From Inia geoffrensis (taxonomy: Eukaryota; Chordata; Mammalia; Artiodactyla; Iniidae): a stretch of DNA of 64,000 bases. A program made the position numbers and the translations under genes. The DNA lies in assembly GCA_036417435.1 (NCBI GenBank), contig CM070910.1:12651501-12715500 (forward strand), in the 5' to 3' direction. Of this stretch, positions 1-11,941 are shown piece by piece. The notes under the pieces are model-generated. The model was not told the origin of the DNA. It saw only the letters and a program-made list of their open reading frames with translations, and searched no databases. How positions within the stretch are numbered: the first letter of the stretch is position 1; every line of letters begins with the position of its first letter.

Positions 1-235
1 AGAAGTTTCATGTATTGGCATTTCAGTGTCTATATCTTAGGAGTGGCCAAATAGAAAGCTGTTTACTCAAAAGTTTTCTTTTCTCTAGCCTTTGTCTGTT
101 TTTCTCTTATTCTTTGGGAAGGAGACCTCCCTCTAAATCCTGAATGCCTGTTTGTGTGGAGCCTCTGAGCTATGACTGCTTTACAATCCCCCGAAAATGT
201 GCGTTTGTGCACGTTTTCTTAGACTGACTTTTGCC

Positions 236-350
236 GTCTGTGTGCAGGGCAGATAGTAATGCCCCCATGGAAGAAACCGAGGCTTAGAATGGTGAAATGA
301 CTTGTCCAAGGTTGTAGTACTAATGAATGGCTGATCTGAGGCTCGACTCT
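236..350 (-). repeat. MIR-type SINE fragment
   Basis: The reverse complement of a MIR core is recognisable: a 'gaaaccgaggc' block followed by 'tgacttgtccaaggt' and a tail resembling 'gctgatctgaggctcgactc'. These blocks match the diagnostic order of MIR in antisense. The copy is heavily diverged, as expected for an element from early mammals. Confidence 0.75.
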
Positions 351-369
351 AGTTTGCTGTTTCTTACAG

Positions 370-2271
370 GAGGTTTCCCCCTCTGGAGCATTCTGTTGCC
401 TGACCTTTATCAGTGAGCTGTCTCTACTGATTTATCATCTAGGTAAAGTTTGAGTTCAAGCCTAATCACCTTCTCCTCCTCAGGGTGTCCCAGCCTGGAC
501 CATCCCATCGGGCATGTATTCTTAGCCTTATATACTTGGGTGGGTAGAGGCCTCTACCCACCTTTGTTGGATGCCTGATGTCGGTGCTTACTGCATAGAA
601 TCAGGCACCAAACTTATTTTAGCTCAGAGGCACTATGGACTCCATTTACTCTCCATTTACCAGTTTATGGATAAGGAACTGAGGTCCAAAGAGATTTTGT
701 GATTTCCCAAACGTGAACGGCTTTTAAGAGGTAATGCTCACTTCACTGCCCAGATTTCCTAGACTCCTAGACTCTCCACTGTTAAATCTGGGTTAAAATG
801 AACACGTTCTTGGAAGGGAAAGGTCTTTCGGTTGTTATGAGTCACTAACACCACTGCGTGAATTAGCTAATCAGAACCTTCTGACGGGGAGCTAATTTGG
901 GTTGCCAAACCACCTGGCTCATCTGTCCCACAACTCTGAGCTGATAAATGTCAACTACCCAACAACAAAGACTGCACCATTTATTTTTGAAGATTCTTTC
1001 AGCTTTTCTCATTTAAAATGTCTTTCAATATAATGCAGTATTGTCCTTTGTGTGTGAGGATGGTAGATTTCCTTCATTTCATCCTTCCTCTCTCCTAATA
1101 ATCATTTCTGTCAAGGCTTTGCATGTATAAGGCACCAGGGTTGAGTCTGTGACTGCGGAAACATCTAAACAAGTTGGCTTATTTGAGGATCCAACCATTG
1201 ACTTCAGTTTCAGTAACACTCCAAAGACCATCAGAAAATGAAGTCGACATAGCTTTGGGGGCTCTGGATAAGAGACAAGCCTGTATTTCCACAAGGCAGG
1301 AGCTAATGCTGGCTTTTCCATTAGATGAAATTTCTTTCAAGTCTCTCCAACCACGATCCCCTCCAGGGTCCCCACCAGACCTACTTTAAGATCAGCTGAG
1401 CATCGAGATACTTGGAAGGTCTTTGGGGAACCTCCTGATTACGCATATCTTTACTGATAATTTTTCTTTACCTTGTGATGTGCTTATTTTAAACAGAGCC
1501 CCTACCCAGTCTCCCTTTCCCTTCCGAGCCTCTCTCATTAAGTGAAAACTTCCTTGGGCTTGGAAGGCATTTGTGCTGACTTTCTGCCTGGTGGCTTCTC
1601 CAGTGATTTAGAAATCTGCACAGATGGGGCTGGGGGAGGGAAGGTACCCATTTGGCATGGAGGACGTGGAAATTCAAGCAGAACTGGACACAAAATACTT
1701 GAGTCTCCAGTTCCATTTGCCGAAGGAAAGAATCTCTTCAAAGTTTGCGAGATTTTTTTTTAAAATCAAAACGTTTTTAAACACACAATAAAACAAACTG
1801 ACCAGTTTTAGTTTCTTGATGTAGATTTTCAGATAAGTATTTGTCACTCACAGGCTTTCACCAGAAGGTGAATTTTCCTCATAAAAAGTTATCAATAAGT
1901 CAAATGTCTCATGGGGTATAAAGATGAAAATGTCATGGTCCCTGATTTCTCAGTTGTGTTCGTCCTACATGTGAATTAATGAAATTGTAGCAGGGTTTTC
2001 TTGGTGGGAACTGCACCTTTAAAAAATGGAAACAAATGATTCCTTTAATAAGGTTCACCTTTAACTCGTAGACTATTTTGGCTCAGGAAGCTTTGGAAGC
2101 AAGGTGTACTGATAAAAGTCAAGAGCTAATCAGAACTTAGGAAGGCCCGGTTTCATGTCTGAACATGCTTGTGGGAGACACTGTGAGAGAAAATTCTTGG
2201 ATTGGTTTTAACATTTCATCCAATAAAACTTTCTTGGGCAGAGTGTTAGTTGACAGAGAGCCTATAATTTT
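370..2271. other. Mostly unique sequence with one further MIR
   Basis: Apart from the MIR at 620-760 I recognise no repeat, RNA gene or convincing coding exon here. Short open frames at 1079-1389 and 1489-1763 overlap on both strands, have no codon signature and are treated as chance. Confidence 0.5.
620..760 (-). repeat. MIR-type SINE fragment
   Basis: Antisense MIR pattern: 'ctccatttaccagtttatgga', 'ggaactgaggtccaaagaga', then 'gtgatttcccaaa' in the spot usually occupied by 'gtgacttgcccaaggtcac'. Divergence is high and the ends are approximate. Confidence 0.65.
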
Positions 2272-2280
2272 AAAAGTCCT

Positions 2281-2441
2281 GGGACTTCCCTGGTGGTCCA
2301 GTGGTTAAGAATCCGCCTTCCAGTGCAGGGGACGCGGGTTCGAACCCTCGTCGGGGAACTAAGATCCCACATGCCGTGGGGCAACTACTCCCATGCACTA
2401 CAACTAGAGAGTCCATGCAACCAAAAAAAAAAAAAAAAAAA
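2281..2441 (+). mobile_element. CHR-type tRNA-derived SINE, short form
   Basis: The head is tRNA-Glu-like, with an A-box region 'tggtggtccagtggttaag' and a B-box 'gggttcgaaccct', followed by 'ggggaactaagatcccac' and a 19-bp poly-A tail. It is bounded by a direct repeat AAAAGTCCT at 2272-2280 and 2438-2446, the expected target-site duplication of L1-mediated insertion. Transcription of such SINEs is by RNA polymerase III from the internal boxes. It is not a tRNA gene: the anticodon-arm pairing is not maintained and a poly-A tail follows. Confidence 0.92.
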
Positions 2442-2446
2442 GTCCT

Positions 2447-3879
2447 GTTGGTATTCTGTTAACAAGAAGGTTGTTTCCCATCACATTTTGTTTCGGGGGA
2501 GTGGCTTGAACTGGATCTCTTTTTTTCCATACTTAAAAAAAATGGATTTTGCATTTGTTGTTGTTGGTTATTGCCGTGTTCTCTCAGAGAGGATTATCCT
2601 TATGAGGAAGCCATTTGGTAGGTAATATTGAATTTCATTTGTTCTAAGCCCACACATATTTAGTCTTTTCACTTTCTTCTTGCCAGGGAACCAAGAGTGT
2701 GCTGCTTGTGACAGAGGTGTGCTGTGCTGTATTTCTTACAGATGGAAGATTCAAGTTAGCTGTGAGCTAATAAGAAATTTGACAGCATGGATTTCAGAGT
2801 AGGACCAGGAAGTACTCTGGTGGAGTTTGCTGAGAGGAAAGCAAAGATTCAAAACTGAGACTAGTCCTGATTTGAGGTTAGATGAAAATTTCCTCTGATG
2901 TCAGGAGATCTCTTAATTAGCACAGAGAAGGGAGAAAGAAACAGAGGCTCAAAGTTAAGCAAACTTCTTCAAAGAAGGATTTTTTTAGGGGGCTAATATG
3001 CTAACATAGTTGTCAATCTGCAGTATAGGGAAATTTTTTAATTGTGGGGAAACTTAATAAGCATCTTTTTCCAATTTACTGGCCAAGAAATCCCTTTATG
3101 ACAGAGCACTGAGGAAGTCTCGTGTTCATCCACTATACTTTAGAATATTGTTTTTTAGCTTACCCCATCCTTTAACCAAAATATAAGTTGTTTTAATAGA
3201 TGAAACAAAGTCTTAACAGCTGTAATTTTACATTTGTTGGCATAGTTGTTCTATATCCAGAGAAAAAGATGTAGAGATGCAATGGAAATGAGAACTTAGG
3301 ACACTGCTGGGAATTTTATGTGTATGGGTGACAATAAAAGTCTTTGGGATTGTTTTTGTCCTGAATCTTCAGGACATAACTTAGATTTGAATTCTAAAAT
3401 AATGAATTAAGTAGTAAGGGAGTGAGAGGCTTCTAAACTCTCCACAGATAAACCATAAAATGAAGGCAGAGATTAGAAATGCTGTGTTGCAAGGACAATG
3501 AGGGTTTTAAGTGGTATGGATACACATGGAGTCATGAACGATAAATCTCTTCTGGCTTCTTCTAACTTGACAAAGCCTATCCAAATTATGATTATGACAA
3601 TTGTGTCAGTTCCAAAGAATGCATTTCTATAGTTACTATTGTATGTAAGACTCAATATATTCACTTACATGAAAAAGGACACATATCCAAAGAAAACATT
3701 TGTAAAGTTGCAGTCAAAAAGTTACTATACTGAACACATTAGAGACTTTTATTATTCTCCCCCCAGGAGCAGTGTAGAGCTGGAGACAGAGAATTATGTT
3801 GGTTTTCCATCACCTATATTCTCAGTACTTCAACAGTGATTTGCACAAAGAAATGCTTGTTGAACACATTAACTTAGTT
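2447..3879. other. No recognised feature
   Basis: Unique-looking AT-rich sequence. I see no repeat family I can name and no supported gene. Confidence 0.5.
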
Positions 3880-4800
3880 TTTTTTTATCAGCTAGTTATT
3901 TTTCATTGAAAAGGTAAGGCAGACATACATTTAAAAATTTAAATGTTATAAAAAGCACACAGGATGGAGAGTGGTGTTTACACCTCACTCAAGACTTCCA
4001 GGCTCCCACTATAGAAGCAACCACTGTAACCAGCTTATACAGTGTTCTTCTAGAATATTCTATGTGTATTGAAGCATAATGCATATATGCGTATATATAG
4101 ATATGCATGTAGATATGTACACAGTTATTTTTACACAGGTAGAGGCATACCATATAGATTGTTCTACATCTTGATTTTTTTCATTTAAATATTCTTAATG
4201 ACATAAATTTTAAGAAGTGCGTTCCAATAAATGAATAGTCATGTAACATTGACATTTTATTTTTCATTTCTTTATGATTAAGGTTGACTGTCTTTTCATA
4301 TGTTACAAACCATTAGTGTTTGTTTTCTATGAACCGCCTCTAAGTTCTTTGTGAATTTTTCTATTGGTTTAATGGTCTTTTATAACTGATTTGTAAGAGA
4401 TCTTTTTATATTAAGAAAATGAGCTCATTGTCATATGTGTTGAAATATTTTTCCCAGTTGATCATTTGTCTTTTGACTTTGTTGGTATTTTTTTCTGTGC
4501 AGAAAAAATCTTTTATGTCACCACATTCACTAATCTTTTTGGAATCTGGGTTTTGAGTATTGCTTAGAAAAGCTTTCTTATCTCCAAAAAGAAATAAATT
4601 CTCCTATATATACTTCTAACAGATTGGTTATTTTATTTTATATATTCACACTTTTAATTTACCTTCAAGTTAATTTAGTGAAACATATCTTTTTAGATGT
4701 TTTCTACAAGGCTAGTTAGTTGACAATGCCACATTGCTAAATTTCAGGGTATGTAACATTCATTAAAAAAAATTAACTTTTTTATTATGGAAAATTCCCA
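3880..4800 (-). repeat. Old L1 (L1M-type) 3' region, antisense
   Basis: Antisense L1 landmarks are visible in order: a 3'UTR-like block, then the complement of the ORF2 C-terminal region, for example 'tttttcccagttgatcattt' and 'tctgtgcagaaaaaatcttt', which correspond to the region that reads '...ggttgtcttttcgt' and 'gctgtgcaaaagctttt' in the younger copies. Divergence is high and no frame survives. L1-A inserted at its right edge. Confidence 0.7.
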
Positions 4801-4890
4801 ACATATAAAAGTATAGGACCCTCAAGATGGCAGAAGAGTAAGACGTGGAGATCACCTTCCTCCTCATAAATACATCAAAAATACATCTAC

Positions 4891-5079
4891 ATGAAGAACA
4901 ACTCCTACAGAACACCTACGGAATGCTGGCAGAAGACCACAGACTTCCCAAAAGGCAAGAAACCCCCCACGTACCTGGGTAGGGCAAAAGAAAAAAGAAA
5001 ACACAAGGACAAAAGAATAGGGATGAGACCCATACCTCTGGGAGGGAGCTGCAAAGGAGGAAAAGTTTCCACACACTAG
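4891..5079 (+). other. Short sense ORF in the L1-A 5'UTR, shared with L1-B
   Basis: An ATG-initiated frame of 62 codons starts 75 bases from the element's 5' end and begins MKNNSYRTPTECWQK. The homologous frame in L1-B (49615 down to a SINE at 49479) begins MWNNSYRTPTECWQK and stays open in the same register for about 45 codons, until the SINE interrupts it. It could be an upstream ORF that affects ORF1 translation, or simply a stretch without stops. No domain is recognised, and the translation is lysine- and arginine-rich. Confidence 0.4.
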
Positions 5080-5515
5080 GAAGCCCCTTCACTGGTGGAG
5101 ACGGGGGTGGTGGGTGGAGGGGAAGCTTCGGAGCCGCGGAGGAGACCACAGCAACAGGTGTGCAGAGGGCAAAGCGGAGAGATTCCCGCACAGAGGATTG
5201 GTGCCGACCAGCACTCACCAGCCCGAGAGGCTCGCCTGCTCACCTGCTGGCGGGGGCGGGGCTGTGAGCTGAGGCTCAGGCTTCGGAGGTCAGACCCCAG
5301 GGAGAGGACAGGGGTTGGCTGCATGAAGACAGACTGAAGGGGGCTAGTGTGCCACAGCTAGCTGGGACAGAGTCTGGGAAAAAGTCTGGACCTGCCGGAG
5401 AGGCAAGATACCTTTTCTTCGGGGTGCGCAAGGAGAGGGTGTTCCTTCCATGTGTGCCCACAGAAGACAGAACACCACCTAAGTGAGCTCCAGAGATGGG
5501 TGCAAACCACGGCTA

Positions 5516-5746
5516 TCATCTTGGACCCCAGAGATGGGCATGAAACGCTAAGGCTCCTGCTTCCGCCACCAAGAAGCCTGTGTGCGAGCACAGGTCAGTA
5601 TCCACGCCTCCCCTCCAGGGAGCCTGTGCAGCCCGCCACTGGCACGGTTCTGAGATCCAGGGACAGCTTCCCTGGGAGAACACATGGCACGCCTCAGGTT
5701 GTTGTAATGTCATGCTGGCCTCTGCTGCGGCAGGCTCACCTTGCAT
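5516..5746 (-). other. Antisense ORF in the L1-A 5'UTR (ORF0-like position)
   Basis: Reading the minus strand, an ATG at 5746 opens 76 codons to a TGA at 5516. The protein starts MQGEPAAAEASM and ends near GFLVAEAGALAF. The frame also extends upstream without a stop to about 5977. The same frame occurs in L1-B at 48555-48791, starting MQGEPVAAEASVM, with about 45 of the first 60 residues identical by hand alignment and nearly the same stop position. Primate L1 carries an antisense ORF0 in its 5'UTR; I claim similarity of position only, not sequence homology. Whether it is transcribed or translated is unknown. A neutral explanation is a GC-rich region poor in stop codons. Confidence 0.4.
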
Positions 5747-6850
5747 TCCAATTATGATAACTGTACCCCTCCCTCCTCTGGCCTGAGTGAGCAAGAGAGC
5801 CCTAATCAGCCGCTGCTTTAACCCCCTCCTGTCTGGGCAGGGAACAGACACCTGAGGGCAACCTACAGGCAGAGACGGGGCCAAAACTAAAACTGAACCC
5901 CAGGAGCTGTGCGAACAAAGAAGAGAAAGGGAAATTTCTCTCTGCAGCCTCAAGAGCAGCAGATTAAATCCCCACAATCAACTTGATAAACCCTGCATTT
6001 GAAGGATACCTGAATAGATAACGAATGTTCCCTAAATTGAGGTGGTGGACTTTGGGAGCAACAGTAGACTTGGGGTTCGCCTTCTGCATCTAATGTTTCT
6101 GGTTTTATTTTTACCTTAGGATAGTATTTAGTGCATATTGTCATTGGTGGATTTGCTTATTGGCTTGGTTGCTATCTTCCTTTTATATATATATATATTT
6201 TTTTTCTTTTTCTTTTTCTCTTTTTGTGTGTGTGTGTATATGTATGCTTTTTTGTGAGATTTTGTCTGTATAGGTTTGCTTTTACCATTTGTCCTAAGGT
6301 TCTGTCTGTTTGTTTTTGTTTGTTTGTTTTTTCTCTCTTCCTTTTCTTCTCAGCTGTGTGGCTGGCAGGGTCTTTGTGCTCTGACCAGGTGTTGGGCCTG
6401 AGCCTTTGGGGTGGGAGGGCCGAGTCCAGGAAATTGGACCACCAGAAACCTGGCCCCGCATAATATCAATCAGCGAGAGCTCTCCCAGAGATTTTCGTCT
6501 CAACACCAAGACCCAGCTCCACCCAAAGGTCAGCAAGCTCCAGTGTTGGACTCCCCATGCCGAACAACTAGCAAGACAGGAACACAACCCCACCCATTAG
6601 CAGAGAGGCTGCCTAACGTCATACTAAGTTCACTGACACTCCAAAGCACACCATCGGATGTAGCACTGCACACCAAAAGGACAAGATCCAGCCCCACCCA
6701 CCAGAACACAGGCACCAGTCCACTCCACCAGGAAGCTGACACAAGCCACTGAACCAACCTCACCCACTGTGAGCAGATACCAAAAATAACCAGAACTATG
6801 AACCTGCAGCCAGTGAAAAGGAGACCCCCCCCAAAACAGTAAGAAACAAA

Positions 6851-7744
6851 ATGAGAAAACAGAGAAAGAAAAGTACACAGCATATGAAGGAGCAAGGTAA
6901 AAATCCACCAGAACAAACAAATGAAGAGGAAATAGACAGTCTACCTGAAAAAGAATTCAGATTAATGATAGTAAAGATGATCCAAAATCTTGGAAATAGA
7001 ATGGAGAAAATATAAGAAACATTTACCAAGGACCTAGAAGAACTAACAAGCAAAGAAACCATGGTGAACAACATAAAAAAATGAAATTAAAAATACTCTG
7101 GAAGGAATCAATAGCAGAATAACTGAGGCAGAAGTATTGATAAGTGACCTGGAAGATAAAATAGTGGAAATAACTGCTGCAGAACAGAATAAGAAGAAAG
7201 AATGAAAAGAATTGAGGACAATCTCAGAGAACTCTGGGACAATATTAAATGCACCAACATTCGAATTATAGGAGTCAGAGAAAAGAATAGAAAAAGAAAG
7301 GGTCTGAGAAAATATTTGAAGAGATTATAGTTGAAAACTTCACTAAAATGGGAAAGGAAACAGCCAATCAAGTCCAGGAAGCACAGAGAGTCCCATACAG
7401 GGTAAATCCAAGGAGAAATACACCAAGACACATATTAATCAAGCTATCAAAAAGTAAATTCAAATAAAAAATATTAAAAGCAGCAAGGGAAAAGCAACAA
7501 ATAATATACAAGGGAAACCCCATAAGGTTAACAGCTGATCTTTCAGCAGAAACTCTGCAGGCCAGCAGGGAGTGGCAGGACATATTTAAAGTGATGAAAG
7601 GGAAAAACCTACAACCAAGATTAAGCAGTAAGGATCTCATTCAGATATGACAGAGAAATTAAAACCTTTACAGATAAGCAAAAGTTAAGAGAATTCAGCA
7701 CCACCAAACCAGCTCTGCAACAAATGTTAAAGGAACTTCTCTAG
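6851..7744 (+). pseudogene. L1-A ORF1 (RNA-binding chaperone), disrupted
   Basis: In LINE-1, ORF1p is the trimeric RNA-binding protein that coats the L1 RNA. The expected order is visible: a basic start MRKQRKKS near 6851, a Glu/Lys/Leu-rich coiled-coil region (about 6915-7190), an RRM-like block reading RIEDNLRELWDNIKCTNIRI near 7205-7265, and a C-terminus ending LQQMLKELL followed by TAG at 7742-7744. The span of about 297 codons fits an ORF1. In-frame stops occur (for example after 'gagaaaatataa' near 7013) and the frame shifts several times, so no full protein can be made. ORF2 starts 49 bp downstream, the usual bicistronic spacing. Confidence 0.85.
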
Positions 7745-7793
7745 GCAGGAACCACAGGAGAGGGAAAAGACCTACAATAACAAACCCAAAACA

Positions 7794-10700
7794 ATGAAGA
7801 AAATTGTAATTGGAACATACATAGCGATACTTACCTTAAATGTAAATGGATTAAATGCTCCAACCAAAAGATATACACTGGCTGAATGGATACAAAAACA
7901 AGACCTATATATATGCTGTCTACAAGAGACCCACTTCAGACCTAGGGACACATACAGACTGAAACTGAGGGAATGGAAAAAGATATTCCATGCAAATGGA
8001 AATCAAAATAAAGCTGGAGTAGCAATTCTCATATCACACAAAATACACTTAAAAAAAAAACTATTACAAGAGACAAAGAAGGACACTACCTAAAGATCAA
8101 GGGGGATCAATCCAAGAAGAAGCTATAACAATTGTAAATATTTATGCATCCAACATAGGAGTACCTCAATATGTAAGGCAAATGCTAACGGCCATAAAAT
8201 GGGAAATTGACAGTAACACAATAATAGTAGGGGACTTTAACACCCCACTTTCACCAACAGACAGATCATCCAAAATGAAAATAAATAAGGAAACACAAGC
8301 TTTAAAAGGCACATTAGACTGGATGGACTTAATTGATATTTATAGCACATTCCATCCCAAAATAACAGAATACACTTTCTTCTCAAGAGCTCATGGAACA
8401 TTCTCCAGGATAGATCATATCTTGGGTCACAAATCAGGCCTCGGTAAATTTAAAAAAGTTGATATCATATCAGCTATCCTTTCTGACCACAATACTATGA
8501 GGCTAGATAGCAATTACAGGAAAAAAATTTAAAAAAATACAAACACATGGAGGCTAAACAATACACTACTAAATAACCAAGAGATCACTGAAGAAATCAA
8601 AGAGAAAATCAAAAAATACCTAGAAACAAATGACAATGAAAACATGATGGCCCCAAAGCTATCCGATGCAGCAAAAGCAGTCCTAAGAGGGAAGTTTATA
8701 GCAATACAATCCTACCTCAAGAAACAAGAAACATCTCAAATAAAAAGCCTAACCTTACACCTAAAACAATTAGAGAAAGAACAACAACAACAAAAAAACC
8801 CCCAAAGTTAGCAGAAGGAAAGAAATCATAAAGATCAGATCAGAAATAAATGAAAAAGAAATTAAGGAAAAAATAGCAATGATCAGTAAACCTAAAAGCA
8901 TGTTCTTTGAAAAGATAAATAAAATTGATAAACCATTAGACTCATCGGGGAAAAAAGGGAGGAGACTCAAATCAGAATTAGAATTGAAAATGAAGTAACA
9001 ACTGACACTGCAGAAATACAAAGGATCATGGGAGACTAATACAAGCAACTATATGCCAATAAAATGGACAATGTGGAAGAAATGGACAAATTCTTGGAAA
9101 AGTACAAACTTCCAAGACTGAACCAGGAAGAAATAGAAAATATAAACAGACCAGTCACAAGCACTGAAATTGAAACTGATTAAAATCTTCCAATAATAAA
9201 AAGTCCAGGACCAGATGGTTTCACAGTGAATTCTGTCAAACATTTAGAGAAGAGCTAACAGCTATCCTTCTCAAACTCATCCAAAATATAGCACAGGGTG
9301 TTACACTCCCAAATTCATTCTAAAAGGCCACCATCACCCTGATACTAAAACCAGACAAAGATGTCACAAAAAAAGAAAACTATAGGCCAACATCACTGAT
9401 GAACATAGATGCAAAAATCCTCAACAAAATATCAGCAAACAGAATCCAACAACACATTAAAAAGATCATACACCAGGATAAGTAGGGTTTATCCCAGGAA
9501 TGCATGGATTCTTCAATGTATGCAAATCAATCAATGTAATACACCATATTAACAAACTGAAGGATAAAAACCATATGATCATTTCAATAGATGCAGAAAA
9601 AGCTTTCAACAAAATTCAACACCCATTTATGATAAAAACTCTCCAGAAAATAGGCATAGAGGGAACTTAACATAATAAAAGCCATGTATGACAAACCCAC
9701 AGCCAACATCATTCTCAATGGTGAAAATCTGAAACCATTTTCTCTAAAATCAGGTATAAGACCAGGATGCCCAGTCTCACCACTATTATTCAACATAGTT
9801 TTGGAAGTTTTAACCACAGAAATCGAGAAGTAAAAGAAATAAAAGGAATCCAAAGAGGAAAAGAAGAAGTAAAGCTGTCACTGTTTGCAGATGACATGAT
9901 ACTATACATAGAGAATCCTAAGGATGCTACCAGAAAACTACTAGAGCTAATCAATGAATTTCGTGGAGTAGCAGGATACAAAATTAATGCACAGAAATCT
10001 CTTGCATTCCTATACACTGAAAGAGAAATTAAGGAAACACTCCCATTTACCATTGCAACAAGAAGAATAAAATACCTAGGAATAAACCTACTTCAGGAGA
10101 CAAAAGACCTGTATGCAGAAAACTATAAGAAACTGATGAAAGAAATTAAAGATGATACAAACAGATGAAGAGATATACCACATTCTTGGATTGGAAGAAT
10201 CAACATTGTGAAAACGACTATACTACCCAAAGCAATCTACAGATTGAATGCAATCCCTATCAAACAACCAATGGCTTTCGTCACAGAACTAGAACAAAAA
10301 ATTTTACAATTTGTATGGAAACACAAAAGACCCTGAATAGCCAAAGCAATCTTGAGAAAGAAAAACAGAGCTGGAAGAATCAGGCTCCCAGACTTCAGAC
10401 TATACTACAAAGCTACAGTAATCAAGACAATATGGTACTGGCACAAAATCAGAAATATAGATGAATGGAACAGGATAGAAAGGCCAGAGAGAAACCCACA
10501 CACATATGGTCACCTTATCTTTGACAAAGGAGGTGAGAATATACAATAGAGAAAAGACAGCCTCTTCAATAAGTGGTGCTGGGAAAACTGTACCGCTATA
10601 TGTAAAGAATGAAATTAGAACACTTCTTAACACCACAGATAAAAATAAACTCAAAATGGACTAAAGACCTAAATGTAAGGCCAGACATTATAAAACTCTT

Positions 10701-11577
10701 AGAGGAAAACTTAGAACACTCTGACATAAATCACAGCAGGATCCTTTTTGACCCACCTCCTAGAGCAATGAAAATAAAAACAAAAATAAACAAATGGGAC
10801 CTAATGCAAATTAAAAGCTTTTGCACAAAAAAGGAAACCATAAACAAGACAAAAAGACAACCCTCAGAATGGGAGAAAATATTTGCAAACTAAGCAACTA
10901 ACAAGGGATTAATCTCCAAAATATACAAGCAGCTTAATATCAAAAAAACAAATAACCCAATCCAAAAATGGGTGGAAGACCTAAGTAGACATTTCTCCAA
11001 AGAGGACATACAGATGGCCAACAAACACATGAAAGGGTGCTCAACATCACTAATCATTAGAGAAATGCAAATCAAAACTACAGTGAGGTATCACCTCACA
11101 CCTGTCAGAATGGCCATCATCAAAAAATCTATAAACAATAAATGCTGGAGAGGGTGTGGAGAAAAGGGAACCCTCTTGCACCTTTGGTGGGAATGTAAAT
11201 TGATACAGCCACTATGGAGAACTGTATGGAGGTTTCTTAAAAAGCTAAATATAGAACTACCATATGACCCAGCAATCCCACTACTGGTCATATACCCTGA
11301 GAAAACCATAATTCAAAAAGGGTCATGTAGCACAATGTTCATCGCAGCACTGTTTACAATAGCCAGGACATGGAAGCAACCTAAGTGTCCATCGACAGAT
11401 GAATGGGTAAAGAAGATGTGACACATATATACAATGGAATATTGCTCGGTCATGAAAAGAAAAGAAATTGAGCTATTTTTAGTGAGGTGGATGGACCTAG
11501 AGTCTCTCATACAGAGTGAAGTTAGTCAGAAAGAGAAAAACATACAATGTACGCTAACACATATATATGGAATCTAA
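7794..11577 (+). pseudogene. L1-A ORF2 (endonuclease-reverse transcriptase), disrupted
   Basis: ORF2p nicks target DNA and reverse-transcribes L1 and SINE RNA at the nick. The span of about 1,261 codons matches the family. An AP-type endonuclease domain comes first: LNVNGLN (7815-7850), LQETHFRPRDT (7915-7950), VGDFNTPLSPTDR (8227-8265), SRIDHILGHKS and SDHN near 8485. The reverse transcriptase domain has a motif A block with AFNKIQ (9603-9620), [10 protein letters not shown] near 9776-9805, and FADDMILY (9883-9906). The C-terminal Cys/His motif reads [18 protein letters not shown] near 11142-11195, with C-x3-C-x7-H-x4-C intact. Stops and frameshifts break it into at least seven pieces (7794-8093, 8182-8532, 9767-10168, 10165-10464, 10609-10893, 10972-11421 and others). 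The frame ends ...HIYGI-TAA at 11575-11577. Confidence 0.93.
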
Positions 11578-11941
11578 AAAAAAAAAAAGTGGTTCTAATG
11601 AACCTAGGGGCAGGGCAGCCATAAAGACACAGAGGTAGAGAATGGACTTGGGGACACGGGGAGGGGGAAGGGTAAGCTGGGACGAAGTGAGAGAGTGGCA
11701 CGGACATATATACACTACTAAATGTAAAATAGATAGCTAGTGGCAAGCAGCTGCAAAGCACAGGGAGATCAGCTTGGTGCTTTGTGACCGCCTAGAGGGG
11801 TGGGAGGGAGACGCAAGAGGGAGGAGATATGGGCATATATGTATACATATAGCCAATTCACTTTGTTATAAAGCAGAAAGTAACACAACATTGTAGAGCA
11901 GTTATACTCCAATAAAGATGTTGAAAAAAAGAAAAAGCATA

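Larger units (their letters stand above)
4816..6850 (+). promoter_or_regulatory. L1-A 5'UTR (internal promoter region)
   Basis: This 2-kb leader starts 'ggaccctcaagatggcagaa' and is clearly richer in G+C and CpG between about 5075 and 5650 than its surroundings. In LINE-1 elements this segment holds the internal RNA polymerase II promoter and often an antisense promoter; activity here is inferred from family knowledge only. The downstream part has a T-rich and TG-rich stretch at 6181-6250. The 5'UTR of L1-B (48385-49700) is homologous. Confidence 0.75.
4816..11932 (+). mobile_element. L1-A: near full-length LINE-1, sense strand
   Basis: A complete LINE-1 layout is present: GC-richer 5'UTR (4816-6850), ORF1 (6851-7744), a 49-bp spacer, ORF2 (7794-11577), a 3'UTR, and an A-rich tail after 'caataaagatgttg'. 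The 7.1-kb length is that of a full-length element. The flanks carry AAAAGTATA (4807-4815) and AAAAGCATA (11933-11941), a plausible 9-bp target-site duplication with one transition, which would mean the 5' end is intact. Both ORFs contain several stops and frameshifts, so the copy is dead. Its sequence is close to L1-B and L1-C in the same window, indicating one cetartiodactyl L1 lineage much younger than the L1M fragments nearby. Confidence 0.95.

Noticed and set aside
370..442. 73-bp plus-strand segment between TTCTTACAG and GTAAAG, open in one frame
   Set aside because: Lies directly beside a MIR, with a peptide of no coding character; splice-like pairs of this quality occur by chance at this density.
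2290..2370. tRNA-Glu-like sequence with A and B boxes in each SINE head
   Set aside because: Flanked by SINE body, poly-A and target duplications, with broken anticodon-stem pairing; these are SINE promoters, not tRNA genes.
2687..2770. 28-codon frame after a strong acceptor-like tract (TTGCCAG) ending in TAA
   Set aside because: Too short, with no poly-A signal nearby or other support.
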